From contig NZ_JACHHY010000028.1 in assembly GCF_014202905.1 (NCBI RefSeq), positions 1-41,560 on the forward strand: a DNA stretch of 41,560 bases, in the 5' to 3' direction. The DNA is from Chitinivorax tropicus. GTDB lineage: Bacteria; Pseudomonadota; Gammaproteobacteria; Burkholderiales; SCOH01. Under the pieces are notes generated by a model that was not told the origin of the DNA, did no database searches, and saw only the letters and a list, made by a program, of their open reading frames with translations. The number at the start of each line of letters is the position of its first letter. Within the stretch, counting starts at the first letter, position 1. Shown here piece after piece: positions 26,102 to 37,183 of this stretch. The translations under genes and the position numbers were made by a program.

Positions 26102-26482
26102 ATGCCCTATATCGCACTCAAACACCTGCACATGACCTTTGCCGCCATCAGCATCTCGCTGTTCCTGCTCCGTGGGTACTGGATGTGGCAAACATCCCCT
26201 CGGTTGCAACAGCGCTGGGTCAAGGTCGTGCCCCACATCAATGACACCGCTTTGCTTGGCACGGCAATCGCCATGGTGATCTGGTCGCGCCAGTATCCGT
26301 TCGTGATGGACTGGCTGACCGCCAAGCTCCTCGCGCTCATCCTTTATATCGTCCTTGGAAGCATTGCCCTCAAACGCGGCAGGACCAAGCCGATTCGGCT
26401 GCTGGCCTTGCTGGGCGCCACGCTGACTTTCACCTATATCGTCGGTGTTGCCCTCACCAAATCCCCGGTGTTGGCTGGATGA
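26102..26482 (+). CDS. SirB2-like integral membrane protein
   Basis: The 126-residue protein has four hydrophobic helices: LHMTFAAISISLFLLRGYWM, the segment TALLGTAIAMVIWS, LLALILYIVLGSIAL, and LLALLGATLTFTYIVGVALT. Length and pattern match the SirB/SirB2 family, named from Salmonella invasion-gene regulation but of unknown molecular role. ATG 26102 has only a weak upstream purine stretch (GCGAAAG). It is 88 bases after the NADAR gene and could belong to that transcript. Confidence 0.8.
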   Translation: MPYIALKHLHMTFAAISISLFLLRGYWMWQTSPRLQQRWVKVVPHINDTALLGTAIAMVIWSRQYPFVMDWLTAKLLALILYIVLGSIALKRGRTKPIRLLALLGATLTFTYIVGVALTKSPVLAG

Positions 26483-26659
26483 CCCCGTGCCATCAGTGCG
26501 GGTTTATGAGCCATGCCTAGCTGGCTACCATGTATTCTGTAAGCCCCAGCCAAGCAATCACACAAGGCCAGCTTGATGATCTGAATGTTCGGATAAATCA
26601 CTGAAAGCAGCGCGTTTCCCACCTACACTAAAGCATGTGCCTGATGGGTGTTGGCGGTG

Positions 26660-27466
26660 ATGCTCTGGAAAACGCAGTCTGCATTGGGGTTGTTGATCTT
26701 GGCAGCGCATCCGGCGGCTGTTGCCGATGCATTGCCAGACAATACTCTGATCACCATCTGTGAAGATGTGCAGGAATGGCCGCCATTCACCTATCTGGAG
26801 CGCGACGCGAATGGCAAACGCGGTAAGGTACTGAAAGGCTACTCGATCGACGTTCTGCATGCGATTCTGGACAAGGCGAAAGTCAGGTTCCAGGTCAAGC
26901 TGCAATCCTGGGCACGCTGCCTGGCCGAGGGTAAATTAGGTCTTCGATATCAGATGCTTCAGAACGCCAGCCTCAGTAAAGAACGGGCTCGCGATTACCT
27001 GATCTCCCGTCCTTATTATTCGCTGACCAGTCATTATTTCTATTCCAAGCGCCGTTTTCCAGATGGCCTGAAACTCGATGGCCTGGCTGAGCTGTATCAG
27101 TTCAAGGCGTGCGGCGTCTGGGGATTCAATTATGAGCACTATGGCTATCCGCCAGGCCGGATCGATCAAGATGCGCCGAATCTCCACACAGTCATCAAGC
27201 GACTGCATTTGATGAGCTGCGATCTATTCGTTGAAAAAATCGAGGTGATCGAGGGCTTCAAGATCGTCGGCATCGACTATTTCAGTGACCCTGATCTGGC
27301 CAGCGCCCCCCTGCCAGGCATCGAGCCAACTCCCTTTCATTTCATGGTTCCGCGCAGCTACCCTCACGCCCAGGCTCTACTTAAGTTATTGAACACCGGC
27401 ATCTCTGAGCTGGAGCAGACCGGGCGCCTTCAGAAAATATGGCACACACACCTCGCCCCACGTTGA
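26660..27466 (+). CDS. Periplasmic solute-binding protein (SBP_bac_3-like), orphan
   Basis: The 268-residue exported protein has a signal peptide (KTQSALGLLILAAHPAAVADA) and the start of a family 3 solute-binding fold: LITICEDVQEWPPFTYLE, then GKVLKGYSIDVLHAIL, and later ISELEQTGRLQKIWHTHL, the usual final helix. Such proteins bind amino acids or related solutes. No permease or ATPase gene lies nearby, so it may serve a distant transporter or a sensory system. The frame opens with GTG at 26648; ATG 26660 is preferred for the signal peptide. No strong ribosome-binding site is visible. Confidence 0.78.
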   Translation: MLWKTQSALGLLILAAHPAAVADALPDNTLITICEDVQEWPPFTYLERDANGKRGKVLKGYSIDVLHAILDKAKVRFQVKLQSWARCLAEGKLGLRYQMLQNASLSKERARDYLISRPYYSLTSHYFYSKRRFPDGLKLDGLAELYQFKACGVWGFNYEHYGYPPGRIDQDAPNLHTVIKRLHLMSCDLFVEKIEVIEGFKIVGIDYFSDPDLASAPLPGIEPTPFHFMVPRSYPHAQALLKLLNTGISELEQTGRLQKIWHTHLAPR

Positions 27467-27525
27467 TCGCCAATATGGCACCGGTGTGCGCTGATGGCCA
27501 GTCATGAAAAGGGAAGATGAAAGAT

Positions 27526-27897
27526 ATGGAACAACGTCCTGTGGTAGCCGTGGCGCATATCACGCTTGAAACAGATCGAATGGGTGAGTCTGCCCGGTTT
27601 ATCCGGGCCATTGGCATGCGACCCATCTTCGAAGGGAACGCGGTGGCCGTCTATGAGCTACGCGGTGGCACACACCTTATTTTGCAGCAAAAGGACTCGA
27701 TCACACCCGGTGATGCCCCATTTGATCTGATGGTGGATGACCTCCATGAAACGCATCGGCACCTCACCGCACTGGGGCTTGCTCCCTCGCCTATTGAGTC
27801 ACGGCCTGCCATTGACCATGAAGTCTTCTACCTGCAAGACCCGTCAGGGTGGGTCATCACGTTCTTCTCAAGCCACACATCTGGCAAGCCGGTGTAG
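27526..27897 (+). CDS. VOC family (glyoxalase/bleomycin-resistance fold) protein
   Basis: This is a 123-residue VOC protein: VVAVAHITLETDRM, FIRAIGMRPIFEG, GGTHLILQQKD, FDLMVDDLHETHRHLTALG, HEVFYLQDPSGWVITFFS. Metal ligands of the fold may be His in AHITLE, His in GTHLIL and others near DPSG. The substrate is unknown. ATG 27526 has AGGGAAG nine bases upstream and is preferred over the in-frame ATG 27517, which lies too close to that site. Confidence 0.8.
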   Translation: MEQRPVVAVAHITLETDRMGESARFIRAIGMRPIFEGNAVAVYELRGGTHLILQQKDSITPGDAPFDLMVDDLHETHRHLTALGLAPSPIESRPAIDHEVFYLQDPSGWVITFFSSHTSGKPV

Positions 27898-27981
27898 TGG
27901 TCCTGCATCATCCGCCCTCGCGCCATCTATATACAGCGGCCATGCTACACTGCGCCATCGATACTCTGATGGGCGGGCCTC

Positions 27982-28626
27982 ATGCCATTCCGAATCATTC
28001 CGGTGACCCCTTTTCAACAGAATTGCAGCTTGCTGTGGTGCGAACACACCCGCGACGCAGCATTGATCGACCCTGGCGGCGACGTGGCGCACCTGCTGTC
28101 GATCGTGGCGGAAGAACAAGTCAACCTCACCAAACTGATCCTCACCCATGGTCATCTGGATCATGTAGGTGGTACAGCGGAGCTGGGCAAACGCTTATCA
28201 CTGCCGATTGAGGGCCCACACCCTGGTGACCAATACTGGATTGACCAGTTGCCGATCCAGGCGGCCATGTTCGGCTTCGGCGCGGCGGAATCATTCACCC
28301 CCACCCGCTGGCTGAAACAGGGGGATGTGGTCGAAGTCGGCCAGCTCAGATTGGAAGTCCGCCACTGCCCCGGGCACACCCCAGGGCATGTGATCTTGTT
28401 CGAGCCAAGTGAAAAGCTGGCGTTTGTCGGTGATGTGCTGTTTGCGGGAAGCATCGGACGAACAGACTTCCCCGGCGGAAATCATGCCCAGTTGCTGGAT
28501 AGCATTCGTAACCAGCTGTGGTCGCTGGGGGATGACACCCGCTTTGTACCAGGGCACGGCCCCATGTCCACCATCGGGCAAGAGCGCGCAACCAACCCCT
28601 TTGTGGCGGATCGCCGTTTTGGTTGA
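27982..28626 (+). CDS. gloC: GloC-type hydroxyacylglutathione hydrolase (MBL fold)
   Basis: The 214-residue metallo-beta-lactamase protein is very similar in length and sequence to E. coli YcbL/GloC. Motifs: RIIPVTPFQQNCSLLWCE, DPGGD, the metal-binding LTHGHLDHVGG, HCPGHTPGH, FVGDVLFAGSIGRTDF and PGHGPMSTIGQER. It hydrolyses S-lactoylglutathione in methylglyoxal detoxification. The ATG at 27982 starts the conserved N-terminus. It stands alone and converges on the RNA methyltransferase gene. Confidence 0.9.
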   Translation: MPFRIIPVTPFQQNCSLLWCEHTRDAALIDPGGDVAHLLSIVAEEQVNLTKLILTHGHLDHVGGTAELGKRLSLPIEGPHPGDQYWIDQLPIQAAMFGFGAAESFTPTRWLKQGDVVEVGQLRLEVRHCPGHTPGHVILFEPSEKLAFVGDVLFAGSIGRTDFPGGNHAQLLDSIRNQLWSLGDDTRFVPGHGPMSTIGQERATNPFVADRRFG

Positions 28627-28666
28627 GGCCGACAGCATGACGTGACCACGGCGGCCACTGCGTGGC

Positions 28667-29836
28667 TTATTCGGCCACTTGATCCTTACGGTTGCTGCCA
28701 GCACGCATTTTGTACTCAAACAGGCGGCACTCCAGCGCACCGTTGAACAGCACTGTGCGCTTGGTTGTGGACAAGCGAATCAACTTGGCCAGGCGAGGGT
28801 CGCCCGTCAGGAAATAACAGTTCCAGCCCGCGAAGTGCCGCTTCAGCACATCGCCCAGCAGCGGGTATAGCGCAGCCAAGCGCTCCTCCTCATCCAGTCG
28901 CACCCCATAAGGCGGGTTGCACACCATGACACCTGTCTCGGCTGGCGCAGAGGCATCCACCACGTCCATCTGCTTGAGTTGAATGCAATCAGCCAAGCCA
29001 TTTTCAGCCAAGTTGGTGCGGGCGGCTTTCAATGCATCACCGAATTTGTCGCTGCCCCATATAGGTAGCGGCTCGACGGGCTTTCTCGCCGCTTGGGCCT
29101 CATTCAACAAGGCTTGCCACTTTGCTTTGTTGAAGGTATTGAGCTTTTCAAAAGCAAAGTGTCGATTCAACCCTGGTGCGACATTGAGCGCCATCATCGC
29201 CGCCTCGACGAGAAAGGTGCCGCTGCCACACATCGGGTCGTAAAGCGGTGTGCCGGGCGCCCAACCAGCCAGCCGCAAAATGCCAGCCGCCAAGTTCTCG
29301 CGCAGGGGGGCCTCATTGGTGGCCATACGCCAACCACGCTTGAACAACGGCTCGCCCGAGAAATCGAGGTAGATACTGCAACGGCTCATATCCAGAAAAC
29401 AATGGATGCTGACATCCGGGTTGTTTTTATCGATATTGGGACGCTCGCCACATTCATCGCGGAAACGGTCGCAGACGGCATCCTTGATCTTCAAGGTGAC
29501 AAATTCCAAGCTACGCAAGGGGCTTTTATGCGCAGATACGTTGATGCGTAAAGTATGGGTCACTTTGAACAACCAGTGCCATTCCGTATCGCGTGCCAAC
29601 TTGTAGATGTCCTGCTCACTACGGTACTGCCCATCGGCAACCCGCCACAGGATGCGGCTGGCGAGTCGGCTCCACAGATTCGCCTTTGCGCCGGTCAGCC
29701 AGTCGCCGTTAAAATGCACGCCGCCATCGACGGCTTTGATACCACCAGCGCCAAGCTCGGACAGCTCTTGGGCAAGTGGAGTTTCCAGTCCACGGGGGCA
29801 TGGGGCGAAGAATTGGTGAGTGGGTTTTTGCGACAT
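28667..29836 (-). CDS. THUMP-domain class I SAM-dependent RNA methyltransferase (RlmL N-module-like)
   Basis: The 389-residue protein has an N-terminal FFAPCPRGLETPLAQELSEL and THUMP-type region (about 60-160), then a Rossmann methyltransferase with DPMCGSGTFLVEAAMMA and the base-flipping NPPY motif (VMVCNPPYGVRLDEE). It matches the N-terminal module of E. coli RlmL (23S rRNA m2G2445) without the C-terminal RlmK half, the arrangement common in betaproteobacteria. The exact target nucleotide is inferred. The ATG 29836 has a weak GAGG upstream. It is convergent with gloC and divergent from hemB. Confidence 0.88.
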   Translation of the reverse strand: MSQKPTHQFFAPCPRGLETPLAQELSELGAGGIKAVDGGVHFNGDWLTGAKANLWSRLASRILWRVADGQYRSEQDIYKLARDTEWHWLFKVTHTLRINVSAHKSPLRSLEFVTLKIKDAVCDRFRDECGERPNIDKNNPDVSIHCFLDMSRCSIYLDFSGEPLFKRGWRMATNEAPLRENLAAGILRLAGWAPGTPLYDPMCGSGTFLVEAAMMALNVAPGLNRHFAFEKLNTFNKAKWQALLNEAQAARKPVEPLPIWGSDKFGDALKAARTNLAENGLADCIQLKQMDVVDASAPAETGVMVCNPPYGVRLDEEERLAALYPLLGDVLKRHFAGWNCYFLTGDPRLAKLIRLSTTKRTVLFNGALECRLFEYKMRAGSNRKDQVAE

Positions 29837-30103
29837 CTTTTGGTGAACCTCGAAAGCCGTCGTGGGCAGAATGATGCGCTCAGGCCCGCGGCGAATGTTG
29901 AGACATATCGAAGGATAGGCGAATTTGGACGAGAAACCGATGTGAGCAGACCCCGTCCGATCGGTTTTTCAGATTGCTACATGCTTTCCAACACAAGCGG
30001 CGCAGCATAGCATATTTAGCCTCTGATACTACGTGATAAAGCATCAGGTTCTGTTGGTACGTTGTTTTGCGGCACTGAATTGGCACTTCTGACAATCAAC
30101 TGA

Positions 30104-31120
<1,017 letters not shown>

Positions 31121-31130
31121 TCGGTGCCCA

Positions 31131-31153
31131 GGCCAGGCTCTGCTGACCTGGCC
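31131..31153 (+). terminator. Hairpin after hemB, no U-tract
   Basis: GGCCAGG at 31131-31137 pairs with CCTGGCC at 31147-31153 (9-base loop), ten bases after the hemB stop. C-rich sequence follows. No gene is supported from here to 31425. Confidence 0.45.
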
Positions 31154-31425
31154 CCCTGACCTGTGTTCAAGCCAGCCCCCTGGCGAGGCTGGGTGCCGCG
31201 TGTGCAGCCTAGCAGATCATGGCTCCCCGCATGGGGCGGGCTTCACAGAAAGCTCTCGGAGGAAACCAACCCGAGCGTCTTGCTCAGCAAGGCTCCGCAT
31301 GAAAGCGAGGGCACCCAGTCCACTGAGACTGCTCCATTCCTATCTGGCGACGCAAAACCCGGCGGGCAACGCCGCTCTCTCGAATAGCCACTACCAAGTG
31401 AGTGGGGGCATCAATGCCATGTGGG

Positions 31426-32766
31426 TTATTTGCCGATACAGAAACGGCTGAATATCTCACCCAACAGATCATCCGCTGAAAACTCACCGGTGATTTCATT
31501 CAGCGCATTCTGTGCGAGCCGTAACTCTTCAGCAAACAGTTCAATTTGCATGTATTGCATGTCAGCTTCGCCCAGGTGGCCTGCTGCCCGCCGGATGGCG
31601 TCGAGATGGCGTGCTCGGGCCATGAACACGCCTTGGCCATCGCTTTCGAATCCAACCGCCGCCAGCAGCTGCGCACGTAGCAAATCAATACCCAGCCCTT
31701 GTTTGGCGGATAGATAAATGACTGGAATACCATTTGATTCACCCAGCCCTGCCTGTTCGCCCGATAGATCGATTTTGTTGAAGACCTTGAGGCGTCGAAG
31801 CTTGTCGGGGAAACGATCCAGTATGGCCTGTTCCGCTTCGGTCAACCCATGCCGGGCATCGACCAGCAACAAGGCAATATCAGCCTTTTCGATTGCCTGC
31901 CAAGTACGGTTGATCCCAATCTGTTCAACCTGATCAATGGTTTCCCGCAGGCCCGCCGTATCGATGATATGCAGTGGCACACCCTCGATATGGATCTGCT
32001 CACGGATGGCATCGCGCGTCGTACCGGCGATATCCGTGACAATCGCAACATCATCGCCAGCCAGCGCGTTCATTAAGGACGACTTGCCGACATTGGGCTG
32101 ACCAACCAAGACAACATGTACACCTTCACGCAGGATACTGCCCTGCTTGGCCGCCTTGCTGACCGCAGCCAGCTGTCCCTGGATGGTCTTGAGTTGTCCC
32201 TTGGCATCAGCCGCTTCCAGAAAATCAATATCCTCTTCCGGAAAATCCAATGATGCCTCAACCAACATACGCAGGTGGATGACCTGATCAACCAGCTGTC
32301 TGACCTGGCTGGAAAACTCGCCACGCAATGATCTCAGGGCTGATTTGGCGGCCTCTTCGCTGCTGGCATCGATCAGATCCGCCACGGCTTCCGCCTGGGC
32401 CAGATCCAATTTGTCGTTCAGGAAAGCCCGCTTGGTGAACTCACCAGGCTCTGCCATCCGCGCACCCAGCTCGATGCATCGTTGTAAAACACGCCGCAAC
32501 ACCATGGGGCCACCATGACCCTGCAATTCCAGCACGTCCTCACCCGTAAAGGAGTGAGGCCCAGCAAAGTAGAGCGCTATCCCTTCATCCAGTATTTCAC
32601 CTATTGCATTGCGAAAGCGGCCAAACGTTGCCAGGCGGACGGGGGGAACACAGCCCAACAGGGACTGAGCCATAGCCTGCACAGCAGGGCCGGACACACG
32701 GACGATGCCCACCCCACCTCGACCAGGGGCGGTTGCAATCGCGGCAATGGTTTCGTTGGTCAACAT
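31426..32766 (-). CDS. mnmE: tRNA modification GTPase MnmE (TrmE)
   Basis: The 446-residue protein acts with MnmG in 5-carboxymethylaminomethyl modification of U34 in tRNAs. The N-terminal folate-binding domain begins [20 protein letters not shown]. The G domain sits in the middle: [14 protein letters not shown] (G1), DTAGLRET (G3), NKIDLSG (G4). The C-terminus ends FCIGK, the conserved CxGK tail with the catalytic cysteine. ATG 32766 gives the usual MnmE N-terminus; the frame extends 18 codons further up to an ATG at 32820 without conserved sequence. It is 64 bases after yidC on the same strand. The partner mnmG is not in the window. Confidence 0.95.
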   Translation of the reverse strand: MLTNETIAAIATAPGRGGVGIVRVSGPAVQAMAQSLLGCVPPVRLATFGRFRNAIGEILDEGIALYFAGPHSFTGEDVLELQGHGGPMVLRRVLQRCIELGARMAEPGEFTKRAFLNDKLDLAQAEAVADLIDASSEEAAKSALRSLRGEFSSQVRQLVDQVIHLRMLVEASLDFPEEDIDFLEAADAKGQLKTIQGQLAAVSKAAKQGSILREGVHVVLVGQPNVGKSSLMNALAGDDVAIVTDIAGTTRDAIREQIHIEGVPLHIIDTAGLRETIDQVEQIGINRTWQAIEKADIALLLVDARHGLTEAEQAILDRFPDKLRRLKVFNKIDLSGEQAGLGESNGIPVIYLSAKQGLGIDLLRAQLLAAVGFESDGQGVFMARARHLDAIRRAAGHLGEADMQYMQIELFAEELRLAQNALNEITGEFSADDLLGEIFSRFCIGK

Positions 32767-32830
32767 ATGGGTTCCATCAGCAAAAACGGCAGGCCAAGGC
32801 CTGCCGTCATTGTCATTCATTTACCGATAC

Positions 32831-34483
32831 TCAGGTGGCTTTCTTGGACTGCGCAAACTGACGTTCGACAAACTTCTGTTGCGCAATCGTCAACAAGTTA
32901 TTCACCAGCCAGTACAGCACCAGACCAACCGGCATGAAGAAGAACATCACCGAGAACGCGATCGGCATGATCTTTTGCATCTTGGCCTGCATCGGATCGG
33001 TCGGCTGCGGGCTCATATACGTCTGCACCACCATCGAAATGGCCAGCAGTAGCGGCCAGATGAAATAGGGGTCCGTTGCCGACAAATCCGTCACCCATCC
33101 CATGAAAGGTGCAAAACGTAGCTCGACTGCCGCCACCAGTACCCAGTACAACGCCATGAATATCGGCATTTGCAACAGCATGGGCAAGCAACCACCCAAC
33201 GGGTTGATCTTCTCGGTCTTGTACAACTCCATCATCGCCTGATGCATCTTCTGGCGATCATCACCAAACTGCTCTTTCAGTCGCTCCAGCCGAGGTGCCA
33301 ATGCTTTCATCTGCGCCATCGAGCGATAGCTTGCAGCAGACAGCGGGTACAGAATCGCCTTCACTACAACGGTCAGCAGAATGATCGCCCACCCCCAGTT
33401 GCCCACCAGACCATGTAGCTTTTCAAGCAACCAGAACAAAGGCGAGGCGATGACCTTGAAAATACCATAGTCTTTGGTCAGCTCCAGCCCTGGGGCCAAT
33501 TTTGAAACCATGGCAGTTTCGATGGGGCCAGCAAACAATGGCATGCTTGTTTTCACTGTTTGACCAGGCGCCACGGCAGGCACATCACGAATCACACCAA
33601 CCGAGTACAGATTGCCAACTTTTTTCAGGTCATAGCGCAGGTCAGTCTTGCCATCGCAGCTCGCGGCAACCTGCTGTGTCGCAGGCTTGGGCAACCAGAC
33701 AGCAGTGAAGTAATGTTGAATGATGCCTATCCAGCCATTGTCGCATGCGGCAACGTACTTATCTGTAGCTTTGCCTTTTTCGATATCACTGAACTCGACC
33801 TTCTGGAATTTTTTCTGTTCCGTGTAGATAGCCGGGCCAGTAAAGGTATGCAACATTTTTGGGTCGCCAACCGGCGGCTGCCCATCGCGCAGCAAACGGT
33901 AGTAAGCCGACATATTGATAGGCGCAGCACTGCCATTGGTGATCTCATAGTCAACGTCAATGACATAGCTGCCTCGCTTGAGCGTAAAAATCTTGGCGAT
34001 CTTCACGCCGCCCAGCTCTGGCGCCTCCAGTCGAATCGTCAAAGCATCCTGTCCTTCGGCCAGCTTCACCTCTGACTCAGGAAGCTTGAACTGGGTGCGA
34101 TGGGTAGGCAGATTCGGCAGGGCTGATGACATCAAACCTGTTTGCGCGATATAGACACGATCACCATCCTCCAGCAAGGTAAATGGCTTCTTCGGGTCAC
34201 TGGCATCGCCATGCTTCAATAACGCCACCTTACGGATGTCGCCACCCATGGCGTCGATTTCCAGCTGCATAAGGTCAGTAGTAACCTTTAGACGACCAGA
34301 TGAGGTGAGCTTGGCAGATTCAGACCCCGATATATCGGCGACTTTCTCTGCAGGTTGTGTAGTGCCTGCTTGGTTCGTCGCTACTGCAGGTTTCGGTGGG
34401 CGACGACTTTCTTCGAGTTTCTGCCAACCAAACAAAATGGCGACAGAAATAACCATGAACAGGATGAGACGACGGGTTTCCAT
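32831..34483 (-). CDS. yidC: Membrane protein insertase YidC
   Basis: The 550-residue inner-membrane insertase, alone or with SecYEG, inserts and folds membrane proteins. It has an N-terminal anchor (RLILFMVISVAILFGW), a large periplasmic domain up to about residue 340, then the conserved core: LVGNWGWAIILLTVVVKAIL, the hydrophilic loop RLKEQFGDDRQKMHQAMMEL, PLGGCLPMLLQMPIFMALYW and further helices ending VLYWLVNNLLTIAQQ. AGGA lies six bases before ATG 34483. It lies in the usual order yidD-yidC-mnmE. Confidence 0.97.
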   Translation of the reverse strand: METRRLILFMVISVAILFGWQKLEESRRPPKPAVATNQAGTTQPAEKVADISGSESAKLTSSGRLKVTTDLMQLEIDAMGGDIRKVALLKHGDASDPKKPFTLLEDGDRVYIAQTGLMSSALPNLPTHRTQFKLPESEVKLAEGQDALTIRLEAPELGGVKIAKIFTLKRGSYVIDVDYEITNGSAAPINMSAYYRLLRDGQPPVGDPKMLHTFTGPAIYTEQKKFQKVEFSDIEKGKATDKYVAACDNGWIGIIQHYFTAVWLPKPATQQVAASCDGKTDLRYDLKKVGNLYSVGVIRDVPAVAPGQTVKTSMPLFAGPIETAMVSKLAPGLELTKDYGIFKVIASPLFWLLEKLHGLVGNWGWAIILLTVVVKAILYPLSAASYRSMAQMKALAPRLERLKEQFGDDRQKMHQAMMELYKTEKINPLGGCLPMLLQMPIFMALYWVLVAAVELRFAPFMGWVTDLSATDPYFIWPLLLAISMVVQTYMSPQPTDPMQAKMQKIMPIAFSVMFFFMPVGLVLYWLVNNLLTIAQQKFVERQFAQSKKAT

Positions 34484-34504
34484 GCAAGTCCTGTAAAGTG
34501 CTGA

Positions 34505-34714
34505 TCAGGGGACCGGGTCATAACCGCCCGGATGGAGCGGATGGCACCGGCAAATGCGTTTTATGGCAAGCCAGCTGCCTTTTAGGGCGCCATGCTTGCT
34601 GACAGCCTCAATGGCATAATGCGAGCAGGTGGGCGAGAAACGGCAACGCGGCCCAAGCATCGGGCTGATCGCGTATTGATAAATGCGGATCAGGGCGATG
34701 AGGAGGCGCGACAT
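34505..34714 (-). CDS. yidD: Membrane protein insertion efficiency factor YidD
   Basis: The 69-residue protein begins [20 protein letters not shown], followed by [19 protein letters not shown] and [13 protein letters not shown], all YidD hallmarks. It helps YidC-dependent insertion at the inner membrane. Its start overlaps the end of rnpA by 25 bases, the common arrangement. Confidence 0.95.
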   Translation of the reverse strand: MSRLLIALIRIYQYAISPMLGPRCRFSPTCSHYAIEAVSKHGALKGSWLAIKRICRCHPLHPGGYDPVP

Positions 34715-35061
34715 TTTCGGCGGATCCTCCGGAATAATTCGAGCATTTCAGCTCGAACGACAGCCGCTTCTTCGTGGCCAAATGCTTGACGCGGCCAGAC
34801 TATAACATCCAGTCCAGCCAATTCGCCATCATTCAACCTGAAAGTTTCGCGAACGAGACGCTTCATGGTGTTGCGCCGAACGGCCTGTTTCGCCAGCTTT
34901 TTGCTGACTACTATACCCAGGCGAGCCTGGGACAGGTCGTTGCGTTTTCCCAACACTTGAAGAAACTCGCCACGAACTGAGCAGCGGAAATTAAAAACGG
35001 ATGAAAATTCATCCGTTTTTAATAACCTTCTGTCACGGCCAAAGCGCGACAAACCGCGCAA
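34690..35061 (-). CDS. rnpA: Ribonuclease P protein component
   Basis: The 123-residue basic protein subunit of RNase P matures tRNA 5' ends. It contains [40 protein letters not shown] (the RNR-like region, split here as [14 protein letters not shown]) and [10 protein letters not shown]. The start is TTG at 35061, five bases after the rpmH stop; a second TTG lies three codons on. No ATG fits. Confidence 0.94.
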   Translation of the reverse strand: MRGLSRFGRDRRLLKTDEFSSVFNFRCSVRGEFLQVLGKRNDLSQARLGIVVSKKLAKQAVRRNTMKRLVRETFRLNDGELAGLDVIVWPRQAFGHEEAAVVRAEMLELFRRIRRKCRASSSP

Positions 35062-35066
35062 CCCGC

Positions 35067-35201
35067 TTAAACGGACAGGCGATGACGGCCCTTGGCGCGG
35101 CGTGCGGCAATCACGGCACGGCCGCCACGGGTTTTCATACGGACGAGAAAGCCGTGAGTGCGCTTGCGACGAACCACGGACGGTTGATACGTGCGTTTCA
35201 T
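35067..35201 (-). CDS. rpmH: 50S ribosomal protein L34
   Basis: The 44-residue L34 reads [20 protein letters not shown] and then [20 protein letters not shown], ending LSV. It is the first gene of the minus-strand block rpmH-rnpA-yidD-yidC-mnmE. A candidate promoter and a perfect DnaA box lie directly upstream. Confidence 0.98.
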   Translation of the reverse strand: MKRTYQPSVVRRKRTHGFLVRMKTRGGRAVIAARRAKGRHRLSV

Positions 35202-35237
35202 GTGTTACCCCAACAAACGGAACGAATTAAACGTGCG

Positions 35238-35267
35238 ATTAGACGATTTTATACAACGGGTTGTCAA
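35238..35267 (-). promoter_or_regulatory. Candidate rpmH promoter
   Basis: On the minus strand TTGACA (35267-35262) and TCTAAT (35243-35238) are separated by 18 bases, about 37 bases before the rpmH start. The DnaA box sits some 20 bases upstream of the -35, so DnaA could influence this operon. Confidence 0.6.
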
Positions 35268-35286
35268 GGCTTATTTTTTCTCAGGG

Positions 35287-35295
35287 CTGTGGATA
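35287..35295 (-). promoter_or_regulatory. DnaA box, perfect consensus
   Basis: TGTGGATAA on the plus strand is the exact complement of TTATCCACA. It lies between rpmH and dnaA and may serve in initiation or in control of rpmH or dnaA. Confidence 0.75.
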
Positions 35296-35730
35296 AGTCG
35301 GACCAAAAGGGCTAAAATATGCAGCTCCAGTCGCCCTTGATCAAAGTATCTCTGGCGCCAGCCATAATGCTTCAATTTATGGCAAAAGCTGGGCAGGTAA
35401 GCTTTTTTGTGCATACCCGACGCTGGGTTTGGCCAATTGCAAGCGATGTTCGGAACCACCAATCCATAGCGGTGTTTGTAGCCATTTGCACCAATACCGA
35501 CTTGTGGATTGTTGAAACGGGCAGTCTCGCCGCCCGCTCCATGTTTGCTGTTGCGCATACCGTCTGCCGGTCGTCGTGTCGCGTTCCATGCGCGGCATTT
35601 TCTTTTCTGACATGGCAGTCTGTACTTGCGTCGCAATCAGTGCATCCTGCAGAAAGCTGTCTGCACACGCGGCACCCCCACCGCGTCAATTTCGTCAACA
35701 CCACGCCTTATATAGTGATATTTAAACAAG

Positions 35731-37095
35731 ATGCCGTCACAAGAGCAGTTTTGGCCGGAGTGCCTGTCCACCTTTGAACGCGAGCTTTCAGCCCAGCAGT
35801 TCAACACGTGGATCAAGCCGCTCAAGTGCGAATCCGATGATGAAGCGCTGCGCCTGATTGCGCCGAATCGGTTTGCCATTCAATTCGTCAAGGATCGTTT
35901 CCTGACCCGGATCGAGGAGTTGGCAATCGAGTATTTTGGCCGTCCGATCAGTGTCGGGCTTGCGCTTGCAAACACGGACAACAAACCTGGCACCAATGGC
36001 GGGGGCGATGCCGCCGCCAAAGCCCCCACCGCCGCCAAGGCAACCGCTTTCAAGCAGATGGGTGCCAGCAACGAGACCACCCGGTTGATTCCGACCTACA
36101 CCTTCGACAACCTTGTCACAGGTAAGGCAAACCAGTTGGCACGTGCTGCCGCCATGCAGATTGCCGAGAACCCTGGTGTCGCCTATAACCCCTTGTTTGT
36201 CTATGGTGGCTCAGGCCTGGGCAAGACTCACTTGGTTCACGCCATTGGCAATCTGGTGCATCATCAGAATCCACAGGCGCGAATTCGCTACATCCATGCT
36301 GAGCGCTATGTGTCTGATGTCGTCAAGGCCTATCAGCACAAGGCTTTTGATGAATTCAAGCGCTATTACCACTCGCTGGATCTGCTGCTGATCGATGATA
36401 TTCAGTTCATCAGCGGCAAAAGCCGCACCCAGGAAGAATTCTTTTACGCATTCAATGCGCTGATCGAAGCCAACAAGCAGATCATCATCACTTGCGATAC
36501 CTTTCCAAAGGAAATCAAGGAAATGGATGATCGCTTGGTATCCCGTTTCGGCTGGGGGCTGACAGTTGCCATTGAGCCGCCCGAGCTGGAAATGCGCGTC
36601 GCCATTCTGCTGAAAAAGGCAGAGCAGGAGAATTTCAAGCTTGATGATAATGTCGCCTTCTTCATTGCCCGCCACATCCGTTCTAATGTACGGGACCTGG
36701 AAGGAGCATTGAAGCGGGTGCTGGCTTATTCGCGATTCACCGGCAACCCAGTCACCATGGATTTGGTGAAAGATGCGCTCAAGGATGTGCTGGCTGTTGA
36801 AAACCGACTGGTTTCGATTGAAAACATCCAGAAAGTGGTAGCCGATTTCTACAAGGTCAAGGTGGCGGACATGCACTCCAAGAAGCGCAGCCGCAATATC
36901 GCCAGACCCCGTCAGATTGCCATGGCGCTCGCCAAGGAGCTGACTCAGATGTCTCTGCCTGCCATTGGTGAAGCCTTTGGTGGCCGCGACCACACTACTG
37001 TGTTGCATGCGTGCCGTACCATTGCGGACTTGCGCGAATCGGACATGCAACTGAAACATGATTTTCAAGTCTTGATGCAAATGATCAAAGGCTGA
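35731..37095 (+). CDS. dnaA: Chromosomal replication initiator protein DnaA
   Basis: The 454-residue AAA+ initiator has domain I at about 1-85 ([20 protein letters not shown]), a short Ala/Pro/Lys-rich linker, and an ATPase domain with Walker [17 protein letters not shown] and Walker [14 protein letters not shown]. The C-terminal DNA-binding domain has [14 protein letters not shown] and the signature [14 protein letters not shown]. It opens oriC and regulates its own gene. ATG 35731 has only a weak AACAAG upstream, which is common for dnaA. TATATA at 35709 may be part of its promoter. Confidence 0.98.
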   Translation: MPSQEQFWPECLSTFERELSAQQFNTWIKPLKCESDDEALRLIAPNRFAIQFVKDRFLTRIEELAIEYFGRPISVGLALANTDNKPGTNGGGDAAAKAPTAAKATAFKQMGASNETTRLIPTYTFDNLVTGKANQLARAAAMQIAENPGVAYNPLFVYGGSGLGKTHLVHAIGNLVHHQNPQARIRYIHAERYVSDVVKAYQHKAFDEFKRYYHSLDLLLIDDIQFISGKSRTQEEFFYAFNALIEANKQIIITCDTFPKEIKEMDDRLVSRFGWGLTVAIEPPELEMRVAILLKKAEQENFKLDDNVAFFIARHIRSNVRDLEGALKRVLAYSRFTGNPVTMDLVKDALKDVLAVENRLVSIENIQKVVADFYKVKVADMHSKKRSRNIARPRQIAMALAKELTQMSLPAIGEAFGGRDHTTVLHACRTIADLRESDMQLKHDFQVLMQMIKG

Positions 37096-37183
37096 TGGGC
37101 CCCGGCGCCCGGTTTGGAATGACCGCGCTGAATTTGTTAAAATTTTCGGTTTTTGCCGAAACGATCACACGGGAAAATAGCAA

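Larger units (their letters stand above)
35202..35730. other. Divergent rpmH-dnaA intergenic region, candidate oriC
   Basis: The 529-base gap between divergent rpmH and dnaA carries a perfect DnaA box (35287-35295), weaker matches at 35503-35511 (TGTGGATTG) and 35250-35258 (TTATACAAC), and an AT-rich stretch at 35224-35285. This is the usual place of chromosomal origins. Only one strong box is seen, so the origin could instead lie elsewhere nearby. A 121-codon minus-strand frame across it has no recognisable domain. Confidence 0.4.

Noticed and set aside
35271-35636. 121-codon minus-strand frame between rpmH and dnaA
   Set aside because: Occupies the candidate origin and dnaA leader; no domain and no ribosome-binding site.
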